Shown: positions 54,859-62,976 of the stretch, one piece after another
Layout: the number at the start of each line of letters is the position of its first letter
How positions within the stretch are numbered: the first letter of the stretch is position 1
Assembly: GCF_020697055.1 (NCBI RefSeq)
Contig: NZ_JAJFBP010000012.1
Location: forward strand, 39,465-103,464
From: Panacagrimonas sp.
GTDB taxonomy: Bacteria; Pseudomonadota; Gammaproteobacteria; Nevskiales; Nevskiaceae
Direction of reading: 5' to 3'
Length of the DNA: 64,000 nt
Made by a program: the position numbers and the translations under genes
Notes under the pieces: model-generated
The model's database searches: none
The model's input: the letters and a program-made list of their open reading frames with translations, nothing else
What the model was told of the DNA's origin: nothing

Positions 54859-55841
54859 ACGGCTCGACCCCATGGGACGAAGACCGGGTTCGCCCCGGTG
54901 ATCTGCTCACGCGCGAGCAGATCCGGGCGCTGACGCATCGATCGGATCTCGGCGGCTGGCTCACGGTGCTGTGGACCTGGACCACCATCGCCGCGATCTT
55001 CGTGATGCTCGCCCTCTGGCCCAACGCGTTCACGTTCGTGCTCGCCGTGGTCCTGCTCGGCGGTCGCCAGTTGGCGTTGTTCATCGTTGCGCACGACGCG
55101 GCCCATCGGACGCTGTTCCGGACGCGCAGGCTCAACGATGTCGTGGGCGATTGGCTGGCGGCGCGATTCATCTTCAACGACGTGCGGCGCTATCGCGAAC
55201 ACCACATGCGGCATCACGCGCACACGGGAACCGACGGCGATCCCGACCTGAGCCTGGTGCGACCGTTTCCCACCACGCGCCGATCGCTGGCCAAGCGCTT
55301 CCTGCGTGATCTGACGGGCCAGACCGGCGTGCGACGGCTGGCAGCGCAGTTCCTGATGGACATCGGCGTGTTCGGCTACACCGTGGCGGCGGAGGTGGAG
55401 CATCTGCCGAACGCCGGTCGCACCACGCGGGATTACGTGCGCGCCGGGCTGCGCAACTTCGCGCCGTCGCTGATCGCCCAGCTGGCGTTGCTGGGCGTGC
55501 TGGCGGCGCTCGGCCATGCCTGGCTCTACGGTGCCTGGGCGGTGGCGTACATGACGACCTTCAGTCTCTACGTCCGGATCCGTTCGATGGCCGAGCACGC
55601 GTGCATGGAGATGTCGCCGCATCCGCTGCGCAACACGCGCACCGCCCGGGCCGGCCTGTTCGCGCGCATGACGCTGGCGCCGCTGAACGTGAACTACCAC
55701 CGCGAGCATCACCTGATGGCGTCGGTGCCCTGGTATCGGCTGCCAGCGTTGCAGCGCGCGCTTCGAGAGCAGGGGCTGGGCCGGGGCGAGTCGTTGCCGG
55801 GTTACGCGGACGTGCTGCGCCTCGTCGGCTCGCGCGGCTGA
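54855..55841 (+). CDS. Fatty acid desaturase
   Basis: This 328-aa membrane diiron enzyme has the three histidine boxes of acyl-lipid or acyl-CoA desaturases: HDAAH (about residue 85), REHHMRHHAHTG (about 115) and NVNYHREHHLM near the C-terminus. Hydrophobic segments alternate with the boxes. It introduces a double bond, or possibly a hydroxyl group, into a fatty acyl chain and needs an electron donor not found nearby. The start overlaps the PaaX-family stop (ATGA), so the two are one operon, and membrane lipid adjustment under acyl-CoA control is a reasonable guess. Confidence 0.9.
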   Translation: MNGSTPWDEDRVRPGDLLTREQIRALTHRSDLGGWLTVLWTWTTIAAIFVMLALWPNAFTFVLAVVLLGGRQLALFIVAHDAAHRTLFRTRRLNDVVGDWLAARFIFNDVRRYREHHMRHHAHTGTDGDPDLSLVRPFPTTRRSLAKRFLRDLTGQTGVRRLAAQFLMDIGVFGYTVAAEVEHLPNAGRTTRDYVRAGLRNFAPSLIAQLALLGVLAALGHAWLYGAWAVAYMTTFSLYVRIRSMAEHACMEMSPHPLRNTRTARAGLFARMTLAPLNVNYHREHHLMASVPWYRLPALQRALREQGLGRGESLPGYADVLRLVGSRG

Positions 55842-55863
55842 ACAACGAAGGGGAATCCATCGC

Positions 55864-57030
55864 ATGACCGTGGTCCGCAACGCGCCTTCGGCCCTGCCTG
55901 CGACGGTGCGTTTGATGGCCTCGCGCCTGGCGCACCGCATCCGCGGCGGCGGACATCGCCCATTGCCCGAGTTCCGCGCCCGCACCGAGCGCGCGCTGCA
56001 GCGGCTCGGCGACACCGCGGTGCGCGCGATCGCATGGCAGCGCGTCGAGGCGATCACGGCGCCGTGGATCGATACCGGGATCGATCTGCCCGCGGGCTGT
56101 CCCGTGACCTTGTTGGCCGATGGAATGGTCTACGCCGCGCGCGGTCTCGACATCGGGTTCGAGCCCAAGGTGGGGCTGTGGTACCGGATCGGGCCCGAAG
56201 GCGAGATCGCCAAGATCATCGGCAACGCCAGCAGTTTCGACAGCGGCGCCGGCGGTCGGTTGTGGCTGACCAGCAAGCCTTCGGGGGAATTCGCGGATCG
56301 GCGCGGCGCATTCGAACCGGCAATTCCGCGAGTCGCGTTCGCGGGCGGATTCGAGGTCGCGGTGATCCGCTGGTCCAGCGATCTGCAGCTGGGATTGGCC
56401 GCGGCCGCCGCGATCGAGCCGGAAGTCTTCGGGCCCGCGTTGTCGCGCTTGCGCGAGCCGGTCGATCCGCCCGCGGGCTGGAACTACCTGTGGCGACTGG
56501 GCCGGGGCGAGATCTACCGCGCCTGCGATGACGCGCCGGACACGCTGTGCTGCCACACGCGCGGAGACGTCGGAATCCTGCAGTTCCCGGTGGATCGTCC
56601 GTTGACCGAAACGAGCGCGGTGTCCTGGTCGTGGTGCGTGGAGCAGCTGCCCTCGAAGCTGCCGGAACACATCGAGCCGACGCACGACTACCTGTCGCTC
56701 GCCGTCGAATTCGACAACGGGCTCGATCTGACCTGGATGTGGAGCGCTGCGCTGCCCGTCGACACCATCTTCCAGTGCCCGCTCGCGTGGTGGAAGGATC
56801 GCGAGACGCACTGGGTCGTGCGCAGCGGGACTTCGGAACTCGGCCAATGGCTCGGCGAACGCCGCAACCTGGCCGACGACTATCGAAGGGCGATCGGCTC
56901 GAGCCTGCCCAAGCGCATCGTCGCGGTGTGGCTCATCGCCAACACCGTGTTCCAGCGCGGCCAGGGGCGATGCCGCTATCGCGACATCGCGATCCAGGAC
57001 GAAGTAGGACGCATCGACATCCGTCGCTGA
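55864..57030 (+). CDS. DUF3047 protein with N-terminal LecA-like beta-sandwich
   Basis: This 388-aa protein has two parts. At about residues 65-180 a pattern like W-x-D-T-G-I-D-L-P-A-G, with later GNASSFDSGAGGRLWLTS, resembles the carbohydrate-binding LecA/PA-IL beta-sandwich. From about residue 185 it matches DUF3047 (WSWCVEQLPSKLPEHIEPTH, then VWLIANTVFQRGQGRCRY). No signal peptide is evident. No enzymatic role is known for DUF3047. It follows the desaturase gene by 22 bp and probably shares its transcript. The LecA likeness is my reading of the spacing pattern and would need a profile search. Confidence 0.7.
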   Translation: MTVVRNAPSALPATVRLMASRLAHRIRGGGHRPLPEFRARTERALQRLGDTAVRAIAWQRVEAITAPWIDTGIDLPAGCPVTLLADGMVYAARGLDIGFEPKVGLWYRIGPEGEIAKIIGNASSFDSGAGGRLWLTSKPSGEFADRRGAFEPAIPRVAFAGGFEVAVIRWSSDLQLGLAAAAAIEPEVFGPALSRLREPVDPPAGWNYLWRLGRGEIYRACDDAPDTLCCHTRGDVGILQFPVDRPLTETSAVSWSWCVEQLPSKLPEHIEPTHDYLSLAVEFDNGLDLTWMWSAALPVDTIFQCPLAWWKDRETHWVVRSGTSELGQWLGERRNLADDYRRAIGSSLPKRIVAVWLIANTVFQRGQGRCRYRDIAIQDEVGRIDIRR

Positions 57031-57039
57031 GCCCGTCGA

Positions 57040-57702
57040 TCAGGGGGCGGTCGCGACCGTTTCGAGCGTCGTCGAAAACTGTTCGGCATCCGCCAGCTGG
57101 GTTCGCAGCGTGGGCAGCGAATCGTCCAGCAGGCTGCGAAGGTCGGCGTTGTCGGTCGTGGCGGAAGCCTGCTCATACAGGTCGACGGTCCGGGCATGCA
57201 GCTCCAGCATCTGTCCGAAGAAGACGGCGCCGAAGCTCGCATCGGTCGCCTGCTGCAGCGCTTCGGCCTTGCGTTGAAACTCCGGCGTGAAGTCGCGTTC
57301 CAGTTCGAGTCCGTGGTTGCGGCCGATCTTCTCGATCGCGACGAGGCTCGCCTGATGCGCATCGAGCACGCGCCGCGAATGGGACGCGACGGCTTGGGTG
57401 GTTTTGCGCTTCTGGGCGACCGCACCCACGTGCACCTGCATCATCTCGAGTTGATGCGCCTCGACCAGGAACGCGCGATCGGTCGGGCTCAAGCGCTCCG
57501 TCTCTTCGTCCTGGACGGCGATCCCGCCGAATCCCGAGACGCCGTCCTGGTTGGTGACGAACTGGTCGATGCGCGTGTCGCCGACGCCATGCCCGGCCCG
57601 TTCCTGTGCGCCTGCGCTGGACGCGGCGGCGAGCAGGATCAGCGCGCAGGCGCAGCTGATCGTTCGGTAAGTGGCGGACGGGTGAATCGGTTCGGTCCTC
57701 AT
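57040..57702 (-). CDS. DUF4142 family periplasmic protein
   Basis: This 220-aa protein has a signal peptide (TISCACALILLAAASSAGAQ) and a DUF4142 four-helix domain: LSPTDRAFLVEAHQLEMMQV, then a long helix with HSRRVLDAHQASLVAIEKIG, then FFGQMLELHARTVDLYEQ. The family is ferritin-like and is linked to outer-membrane or stress functions, with no proven activity. It converges on the DUF3047 gene, 9 bp between stops, and lies 13 bp downstream of a small membrane gene on the same strand. Confidence 0.82.
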   Translation of the reverse strand: MRTEPIHPSATYRTISCACALILLAAASSAGAQERAGHGVGDTRIDQFVTNQDGVSGFGGIAVQDEETERLSPTDRAFLVEAHQLEMMQVHVGAVAQKRKTTQAVASHSRRVLDAHQASLVAIEKIGRNHGLELERDFTPEFQRKAEALQQATDASFGAVFFGQMLELHARTVDLYEQASATTDNADLRSLLDDSLPTLRTQLADAEQFSTTLETVATAP

Positions 57703-57715
57703 GACATCGGTCCTT

Positions 57716-57895
57716 TCAATCGAAATAGAAGCGGAGGATCTGCACGATGACCAGCACGCCGAAGATCACGTACATCCACGTCACGATGCTCGGTTTCCAA
57801 CCCGGGGTCGCCGGCGGAATCTGATCCGGACGAAAGGTTCGACGCGGCTGATTCCAGTCGTCGTCCTCATCGTCCCACTGCGGTCGCTTGTTCAC
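57716..57895 (-). CDS. Small single-span membrane protein
   Basis: This 59-aa protein starts with GTG at 57895, with GGAG 7 nt upstream. A longer frame reaching back to 58195 has no support. An acidic N-terminus (DDEDDDWNQ) and a basic stretch (RRTFRPDQIPPATPGWK) precede one C-terminal membrane helix (VTWMYVIFGVLVIVQILRFY), a tail-anchor layout. No family is recognised. It is followed by the DUF4142 gene. Confidence 0.6.
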   Translation of the reverse strand: MNKRPQWDDEDDDWNQPRRTFRPDQIPPATPGWKPSIVTWMYVIFGVLVIVQILRFYFD

Positions 57896-58183
57896 GGCAC
57901 CTCTCCGCTCAAAGGAAAGGTCGTGCCGATCGGTGGAGTTCGACTTGCGATCTCGCCGACAGCGAGCGGCGCGACCCTCTGCCGGATACAAAGCAAGCGA
58001 CGTTCCATGCCGGTCTGCCTGAACGGATTGCCGGCACCGTTCAGCTTGGCGGGCGATAAATGCCGTCGAAGGCATAAGACGGGCCCAGTAGCCGGCTGCG
58101 TTCGAAGTTCGGGTCCGGCGTTTTGCGTGGCCGGGGGGCGTCGGGGGGCGAAGTGCGGCACGGCGGCGAGGACTTGCGAGTAA
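57896..58183. other. Intergenic region upstream of the LexA box
   Basis: This region of about 290 bp between divergent genes has no supported reading frame. ATGCC and GGCAT around 58059-58074 form a small hairpin. TTGCGA at 58174-58179 could be the -35 for the radical SAM gene. No RNA gene was recognised. Confidence 0.4.
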
Positions 58184-58199
58184 CTGTATATCCATACAG
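58184..58199 (+). promoter_or_regulatory. LexA box (CTGT-N8-ACAG)
   Basis: CTGT at 58184-58187 and ACAG at 58196-58199 with an AT-rich 8-bp spacer match the gammaproteobacterial LexA operator perfectly. It lies 5 bp behind a TTGCGA -35-like element and before the radical SAM gene. A Pseudomonas homologue of that gene (PA0069) belongs to the LexA regulon, as I recall. Binding would block the -10 region. Confidence 0.82.
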
Positions 58200-58230
58200 T
58201 ATGACCGCCCACCTGCAGGCGACGACGGCC

Positions 58231-59313
58231 ATGGCCTTCATCCCTAACCCGATCAAGGGACGCGGCGCCGTCACCCAGCCCATGGGGCGTTTCGAAACGC
58301 GATCGGTCGAACCCCTCGACGACGGCTGGGGTTCGCTCGAGGACTCGGTGACCGAGCGCGTCGAGACGCAGCTGTTCGAAGAGCGCGCGCGCAGCATCAT
58401 CAGCCGCAACGACTCGCCCGACGTCGGTTTCGACCAGTCGATCAATCCCTATCGCGGCTGCGCCCACGGATGCGTGTACTGCTTCGCGCGTCCCGCGCAC
58501 GCGTACATGAATCTGTCGCCGGGGCTCGATTTCGAAACCAAGATCTTCTGGAAGCCCAACGCCGCCGAGGTGCTGGAGAAGGAACTGCGCAACCCCGGCT
58601 ATGTCTGCAAGCGCATCCACATCGGCGGCAACACCGATCCATACCAGACGGTGGAGAAGGACCTGCACGTCACGCGCCAGGTGCTCGAGGTGCTGCTGCG
58701 CTTCCGCCATCCGGTGAGCATCATCACCAAGGGCGCGGCGCTGATGCTGCGTGATCTGGATCTGATGACCGAATTCGCCGGGCTCGGACTGATCGGTGTC
58801 GCCGTGTCGGTGACGTCGCTGGACGACGAACTCAAGCGCACGCTCGAGCCGCGGACTTCATCGGCCAGGATGCGCCTGCGATTGATCCGTGAACTCGCGT
58901 CGCGTTCGATCCCGGTCACCGTGATGGCCGCGCCGATGATCCCGTTCGTCAACGACATGGAGCTCGAGGCGATCCTCGAGGCGGCCGCGCAGGCCGGTGC
59001 CACGTCGGCCGGCTACGTGACGTTGCGGCTGCCGCACGAGCTCGAAGGCATCTTCAGCGCCTGGCTCGAGGCGCACGTTCCCCAGCGGGCGGCGCACGTG
59101 ATGAGCGTTGTGCGCCAGATGCAGGGCGGCAAGCACTACGACTCGCGCTGGGGCGTGCGACAGACCGGAACCGGCCAGTACGCGCAGCTGCTCGCGCAGC
59201 GCTTCCAGCTCGCCTGCCGCCGCCTGGATCTGAACGTCGGCGCCCGGCGCGTGCACGACACCAGCCAGTTTCGCGTTCCGCCTCGCGCTGGGGATCAGAT
59301 GAGCTTGCTGTAG
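58231..59313 (+). CDS. PA0069 family radical SAM protein
   Basis: This 360-aa radical SAM enzyme carries the 4Fe-4S motif YRGCAHGCVYCFAR at about residues 75-90. IHIGGNTDPYQTVEKDL and VSIITKGAALMLRDLDL are family segments shared with spore photoproduct lyase-like proteins, which suggests a DNA-repair reaction. The ATG at 58231 (MAFIPNPIKGRG) is chosen because homologues begin just before IKGRG and a transcript from the LexA-covered promoter would start near 58209. An ATG at 58201 directly abuts the LexA box and would add 10 residues. SOS control is inferred from the operator. Confidence 0.9.
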   Translation: MAFIPNPIKGRGAVTQPMGRFETRSVEPLDDGWGSLEDSVTERVETQLFEERARSIISRNDSPDVGFDQSINPYRGCAHGCVYCFARPAHAYMNLSPGLDFETKIFWKPNAAEVLEKELRNPGYVCKRIHIGGNTDPYQTVEKDLHVTRQVLEVLLRFRHPVSIITKGAALMLRDLDLMTEFAGLGLIGVAVSVTSLDDELKRTLEPRTSSARMRLRLIRELASRSIPVTVMAAPMIPFVNDMELEAILEAAAQAGATSAGYVTLRLPHELEGIFSAWLEAHVPQRAAHVMSVVRQMQGGKHYDSRWGVRQTGTGQYAQLLAQRFQLACRRLDLNVGARRVHDTSQFRVPPRAGDQMSLL

Positions 59314-59329
59314 CGGGATCCACAGCGAA

Positions 59330-59465
59330 AAAGAATCACGCAAAGGCGCAAAGACGCAGAGGACGCAAAGTGAAACAAGTTCGGAGCGTGGTGCCCACTT
59401 TGAGTGACCGCAAAACCGATCTTACTTTGCGCGCTCTGCGTCTTTGCGTCGCTGCGTGATTCTTT
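59330..59465. repeat. Long imperfect inverted repeat (REP/MITE-like)
   Basis: The 42-bp arms at 59330-59371 and 59424-59465 are reverse complements with 37 of 42 matches, separated by 52 bp. Each arm begins with AAAGAATCACGCA and contains CGCAAAGACGCAGAG. The element fills the gap between the convergent radical SAM and paaX genes, so it could also end transcription. It resembles a dispersed palindromic family and may be mobile. It carries no coding frame. Confidence 0.8.
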
Positions 59466-59496
59466 GAGCCGTAATTGCCAGACACGCGCAGGCCGC

Positions 59497-60420
59497 TCAC
59501 TTCCGGAATCCGCCGAAGCGTTCGGCAACCGGCATGCGCAGGCGCCCGCCCTTGGGATCGGTGATCTGCAGTCCCGGGATCGATTTCAGGTGTCGCAGCG
59601 TCGGTGCGTGCGTGCGCGCGTAGGTCGCCCGGCACAGTCGGAACGCACGCAGGCCGATCCAGTCGGGAGGCAGCATCGTCATGGGCAATCGCGGGTCCTG
59701 CAGGCTCGCGCGGCGGAACGAGTGGATCAGCAGCGTCTGGATCAGGAAGGCGTGGATCGGCGTGATGTCGGCATCGAGCCTCGGCAACAGCGGCTCGAAG
59801 TGCGAGATGAACCGTTCGTACCGCTCTTCGGCGGGGCCGAGGTTCCAACCCCGCGACAGCAGCGCGTTGCCCTGGTCGTCGGCCACGCTGCCGCGCATCA
59901 CCACGGCCTGATCCTGGGCCCCGACGCGCTCGATGATCCGCCGCACCTCCTCGGCGCTGATCGTGGGATGGATCAGTGCGCCTGCGGCCGGAGCGGCGAA
60001 TCCTGCCCATTCGAGCTCGCGCCGGAGTTCGAGTCGATCCGCGCTGCTTTCGCCGTTGCGCGGCGTCAGCACGATCGTCCAATGGCCATCCCAACGCTCT
60101 TCGGGCGGGGTGTAGACATGGCCGAATGCCGCATCGAACCGCCCGGCGCCGTTCTTCGTCAGCGAGTAGTGGCTGCGGCGGCCGTCGCGCCTGGCGCTCA
60201 ACCATCCTTCCTCGATGAGACGGAACGCGCTCGTGCGCACCAGACGTTCGTTGAGGCCCAGCGGTGCGAGCAAGGCAATGAAGTCGCCCAGCCAGATGCC
60301 CTCGGTGTACGGCGCGATCGAGTCGCCGAACGCCGAGATCATCAGCGACTTGGACTCCGGCGCCTCGTCTTCGAGGTAGCGGCGCACCCAGTCGTCGATC
60401 CCGCCCCGTTTTCTCGTCAT
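59497..60420 (-). CDS. paaX: PaaX family phenylacetic acid degradation repressor
   Basis: This 307-aa regulator lies divergent from paaA. The winged helix (IWLGDFIALLAPLGLNERLV, then RTSAFRLIEEGWLSARRDGR) is followed by the PaaX central domain (WDGHWTIVLTPRNGE) and the C-terminal PaaX_C region (HAFLIQTLLIHSFRRASLQ). In known systems PaaX represses the paa catabolic genes and is released by phenylacetyl-CoA. The position next to paaA makes that role here very likely. It is clearly distinct from the other PaaX-family protein at 54.0-54.9 kb. Confidence 0.93.
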   Translation of the reverse strand: MTRKRGGIDDWVRRYLEDEAPESKSLMISAFGDSIAPYTEGIWLGDFIALLAPLGLNERLVRTSAFRLIEEGWLSARRDGRRSHYSLTKNGAGRFDAAFGHVYTPPEERWDGHWTIVLTPRNGESSADRLELRRELEWAGFAAPAAGALIHPTISAEEVRRIIERVGAQDQAVVMRGSVADDQGNALLSRGWNLGPAEERYERFISHFEPLLPRLDADITPIHAFLIQTLLIHSFRRASLQDPRLPMTMLPPDWIGLRAFRLCRATYARTHAPTLRHLKSIPGLQITDPKGGRLRMPVAERFGGFRK

Positions 60421-60451
60421 GTGATCTCGCCCGCGAACAACGCGTCTAGAA

Positions 60452-60498
60452 ACGATACAGAAAAATAGTTGACACTGGTATAAATCGTATCATATCGT
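60452..60498 (+). promoter_or_regulatory. Candidate paaA promoter and PaaX operator
   Basis: TTGACA at 60469-60474 is a consensus -35, with a weaker -10 (TCATAT or ATATCG) 16-18 bp later. It is flanked by ACGATAC at 60452-60458 and by GTATCATATCGT at 60487-60498, imperfect inverted half-sites that may bind PaaX. GGAGGAG at 60511-60517 is a strong ribosome site for paaA. Confidence 0.5.
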
Positions 60499-60524
60499 CG
60501 GGGTCACGCTGGAGGAGATCGGTC

Positions 60525-61496
60525 ATGTACGCACAGATGGTGGATACCGGTGCCCGTGTCGCACCGGGCGAACTGGACGAACAGGAGCAGCGCTTCCAGG
60601 CCCGCATCGACGAGGGCATCCGCGTGGAACCGCAGGACTGGATGCCGGAGCGCTATCGCAAGACGCTGATCCGCCAGATCAGCCAGCACGCGCATTCGGA
60701 GATCGTCGGCCAGCTCCCGGAAGGCAACTGGATCACGCGCGCGCCTTCACTCAAGCGCAAGTCGATCCTGCTGGCCAAGGTGCAGGACGAAGCGGGGCAC
60801 GGCCTGTATCTGTACAGCGCGGCCGAGACGCTCGGCGTGTCACGCGATCAGCTCGTCGACGAGCTGCACAGCGGCAAGGCCAAGTACTCCTCGATCTTCA
60901 ACTACCCGACGCTGACGTGGGCGGACGTGGGCACGATCGGCTGGCTGGTAGACGGCGCCGCGATCATGAACCAGGTGCCGCTGTGCCGCTGCTCCTACGG
61001 CCCGTACTCGCGCGCGATGATCCGCGTGTGCAAGGAAGAAGCGTTCCACATGCGCCAGGGCTACGACCTCCTGATCTCGCTGTGCAAGGGCACGCCGGAA
61101 CAAAAGCAGATGGCGCAGGACGCGCTCAACCGCTGGTGGTGGCCGAGCCTGATGATGTTCGGCCCGCCGGATGCCGAGTCGGTTCACAGCCAGCAGTCGC
61201 AGGCCTGGAAGATCAAGCTGTTCACCAACGACGAGCTGCGCCAGAAGTTCGTCGATCAGACCGTGCCGCAGGCCGAGTACCTGGGCCTCACCATTCCCGA
61301 TCCCAAGCTCCAGTGGAACGCCGAACGCGGCCATCACGACTTCGGCGAGATCGACTGGGACGAGTTCTACAACGTGGTCAAGGGCAACGGCCCCTGCAAT
61401 CGCGAGCGCCTGGCCACGCGCAAGAAAGCGTGGGACGACGGCGAGTGGTTTCGCGAGGCACTGGTCGCGCACGCAGACAAGAGGGCAGCGCAATGA
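60525..61496 (+). CDS. paaA: Phenylacetyl-CoA 1,2-epoxidase subunit A
   Basis: The 323-aa diiron catalytic subunit of the PaaABCE monooxygenase forms the ring 1,2-epoxide of phenylacetyl-CoA. The diiron ligands appear in [13 protein letters not shown] and [13 protein letters not shown]. The CoA-thioester pocket includes [20 protein letters not shown]. The N-terminus is slightly longer than in E. coli (309 aa). The stop overlaps the paaB start (ATGA). It is the first gene of the operon. Confidence 0.97.
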   Translation: MYAQMVDTGARVAPGELDEQEQRFQARIDEGIRVEPQDWMPERYRKTLIRQISQHAHSEIVGQLPEGNWITRAPSLKRKSILLAKVQDEAGHGLYLYSAAETLGVSRDQLVDELHSGKAKYSSIFNYPTLTWADVGTIGWLVDGAAIMNQVPLCRCSYGPYSRAMIRVCKEEAFHMRQGYDLLISLCKGTPEQKQMAQDALNRWWWPSLMMFGPPDAESVHSQQSQAWKIKLFTNDELRQKFVDQTVPQAEYLGLTIPDPKLQWNAERGHHDFGEIDWDEFYNVVKGNGPCNRERLATRKKAWDDGEWFREALVAHADKRAAQ

Positions 61497-61777
61497 ACAG
61501 CACGTGGCCGCTGTGGGAGATCTTCATCCGCAGCCAGCACGGCCTGGCGCATCGCCACGTCGGATCGCTGCACGCGCCGGACGCCGCGATGGCGATCAAC
61601 AACGCCCGCGACGTCTACACGCGCCGCAACGAGGGCGTGAGCATCTGGGTGATGAAGTCGGCCGACATCACGGCCAGCAGCCCGGACGACAAGGCGGCGT
61701 TGTTCGATCCCGCCAACAACAAGGTCTACCGCCACCCGACGTTCTTTCCGATGCCGGAAGACGTGAAGGGACTTTGA
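61493..61777 (+). CDS. paaB: Phenylacetyl-CoA 1,2-epoxidase subunit B
   Basis: The 94-aa small subunit bridges two PaaAC dimers in the epoxidase. The family pattern is [20 protein letters not shown] at the N-terminus, then [20 protein letters not shown], and a terminal [15 protein letters not shown]. It starts within the paaA stop. It is normally followed directly by paaC, but here a cupin gene intervenes. Confidence 0.96.
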   Translation: MNSTWPLWEIFIRSQHGLAHRHVGSLHAPDAAMAINNARDVYTRRNEGVSIWVMKSADITASSPDDKAALFDPANNKVYRHPTFFPMPEDVKGL

Positions 61778-61797
61778 TCGAAAAGAGGAGACAACCC

Positions 61798-62205
61798 ATG
61801 GACGCCGAAGTCATCCGCAAGCTGTATCCAGTGGTCAACGTCGCGAGCGACATCGCGTACGTCCCGTTCGACTATCCCGCCGTCGGCGGCGGAACGTCGC
61901 GATTCGGCGAGATCAACCTGATCCGCACCACGTCGCACAACGGCAATTTCCACGCGGTGGGATTCTGGCGCGTCGGGCCGGGCGAATCGCCGCTGTACGA
62001 CATGCCGCTGGGCGACGAGACCGGCCTGGTCCTCGAAGGTCGCGCGACGATCGAGTTCCTGGACCGCCAGGGCACGGTGACGAGCACGGCGGAGCTTCGC
62101 GCGGGCGACGTCTACACCTACGAGAAGGGCACGCTGCAGCGTTGGCGCGTCCACGAGGCGTTCCGCAAGTTCGTGATCGTGGTCGACGATCAGCCGGCGG
62201 GTTGA
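61798..62205 (+). CDS. Cupin domain protein inserted in the paa operon
   Basis: This 135-aa single-domain cupin has paired beta motifs: FHAVGFWRVGPGESPLYDMP, then GLVLEGRATIEFLDRQG, then RAGDVYTYEKGTLQRWRVHE. The metal-binding histidines of canonical cupins are mostly missing. Relatives of the DUF861/ureidoglycine aminohydrolase type bind small molecules. GAGGAG lies before the ATG at 61798. It sits in frame order between paaB (20-bp gap) and paaC (8-bp gap), so it is part of the operon. It may bind or protect an epoxide or lactone intermediate, which is a guess. Confidence 0.8.
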   Translation: MDAEVIRKLYPVVNVASDIAYVPFDYPAVGGGTSRFGEINLIRTTSHNGNFHAVGFWRVGPGESPLYDMPLGDETGLVLEGRATIEFLDRQGTVTSTAELRAGDVYTYEKGTLQRWRVHEAFRKFVIVVDDQPAG

Positions 62206-62213
62206 GGATCGAC

Positions 62214-62969
62214 GTGGACGACGCCCTTCACCCCTACGTCCTGCGCCTGGGCGACAACGCGCTCGTCCTGAGCCAGCGGCTGGGCGAGTGGTGCGGAAAG
62301 GGCCCCGCGCTCGAGGAGGACATGGCGCTGACCAACGTTGCGCTCGACCTGCTCGGACAGGCGCGGATGTGGCTCAGCTATGCCGCCGAACTCCAGGGTG
62401 ATGGCGCCGACGAGGACAGCCTGGCGTATCACCGCAACGCCCCGGAGTTCCGCAACCTGCTGCTCGTCGAGCAGCCCAACGGCAGCTACGCCGACACCCT
62501 GGTTCGCCAGTTCTTCTTCGACGCGTGGCATGCGCTCGCACTGCGAGAACTCGGCCGATCCTCCGAGTCGCGCGTCGCCGGGATCGCGCAGAAGGCGGCC
62601 AAGGAAGTGGCCTACCACCTGCGCCGCAGCAGCGATCTGATCGTGCGACTGGGCGACGGCACGGCGCGCAGCCACGAGATGATGCAGGCGGCGGTCGACA
62701 ACCTCTGGCGCTTCACCGGCGAGATGTTCGAGACCGATGCGATCGACGCGGCCGCTCGTGCGGCGGGCGCGGGCTTCGACGCGACGTCGCTGCGCAGAGA
62801 GTGGCTGGCGTACGTCGGCGAAGTGCTGGAGACCGGCACGCTGCGCATGCCGCCGCCGGAAGCCTGGATGCAGAAGGGCGGAAAGCAGGGCGTGCACAGC
62901 GAGCACCTGAGCCGCCTGCTGGCCGAGATGCAGGTCCTGCAGCGCACCCATCCCGGTGCGAAGTGGTAG
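62214..62969 (+). CDS. paaC: Phenylacetyl-CoA 1,2-epoxidase subunit C
   Basis: The 251-aa structural ferritin-like subunit pairs with PaaA but lacks a working diiron site. It has DNALVLSQRLGEWCGKGPAL, then ALTNVALDLLGQARMWLSYA, and the C-terminal GGKQGVHSEHLSRLLAEMQ that contacts PaaA. The start is GTG at 62214, 8 bp after the cupin stop. The length fits the family. Confidence 0.95.
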   Translation: MDDALHPYVLRLGDNALVLSQRLGEWCGKGPALEEDMALTNVALDLLGQARMWLSYAAELQGDGADEDSLAYHRNAPEFRNLLLVEQPNGSYADTLVRQFFFDAWHALALRELGRSSESRVAGIAQKAAKEVAYHLRRSSDLIVRLGDGTARSHEMMQAAVDNLWRFTGEMFETDAIDAAARAAGAGFDATSLRREWLAYVGEVLETGTLRMPPPEAWMQKGGKQGVHSEHLSRLLAEMQVLQRTHPGAKW

Positions 62970-62976
62970 CCCGCCC

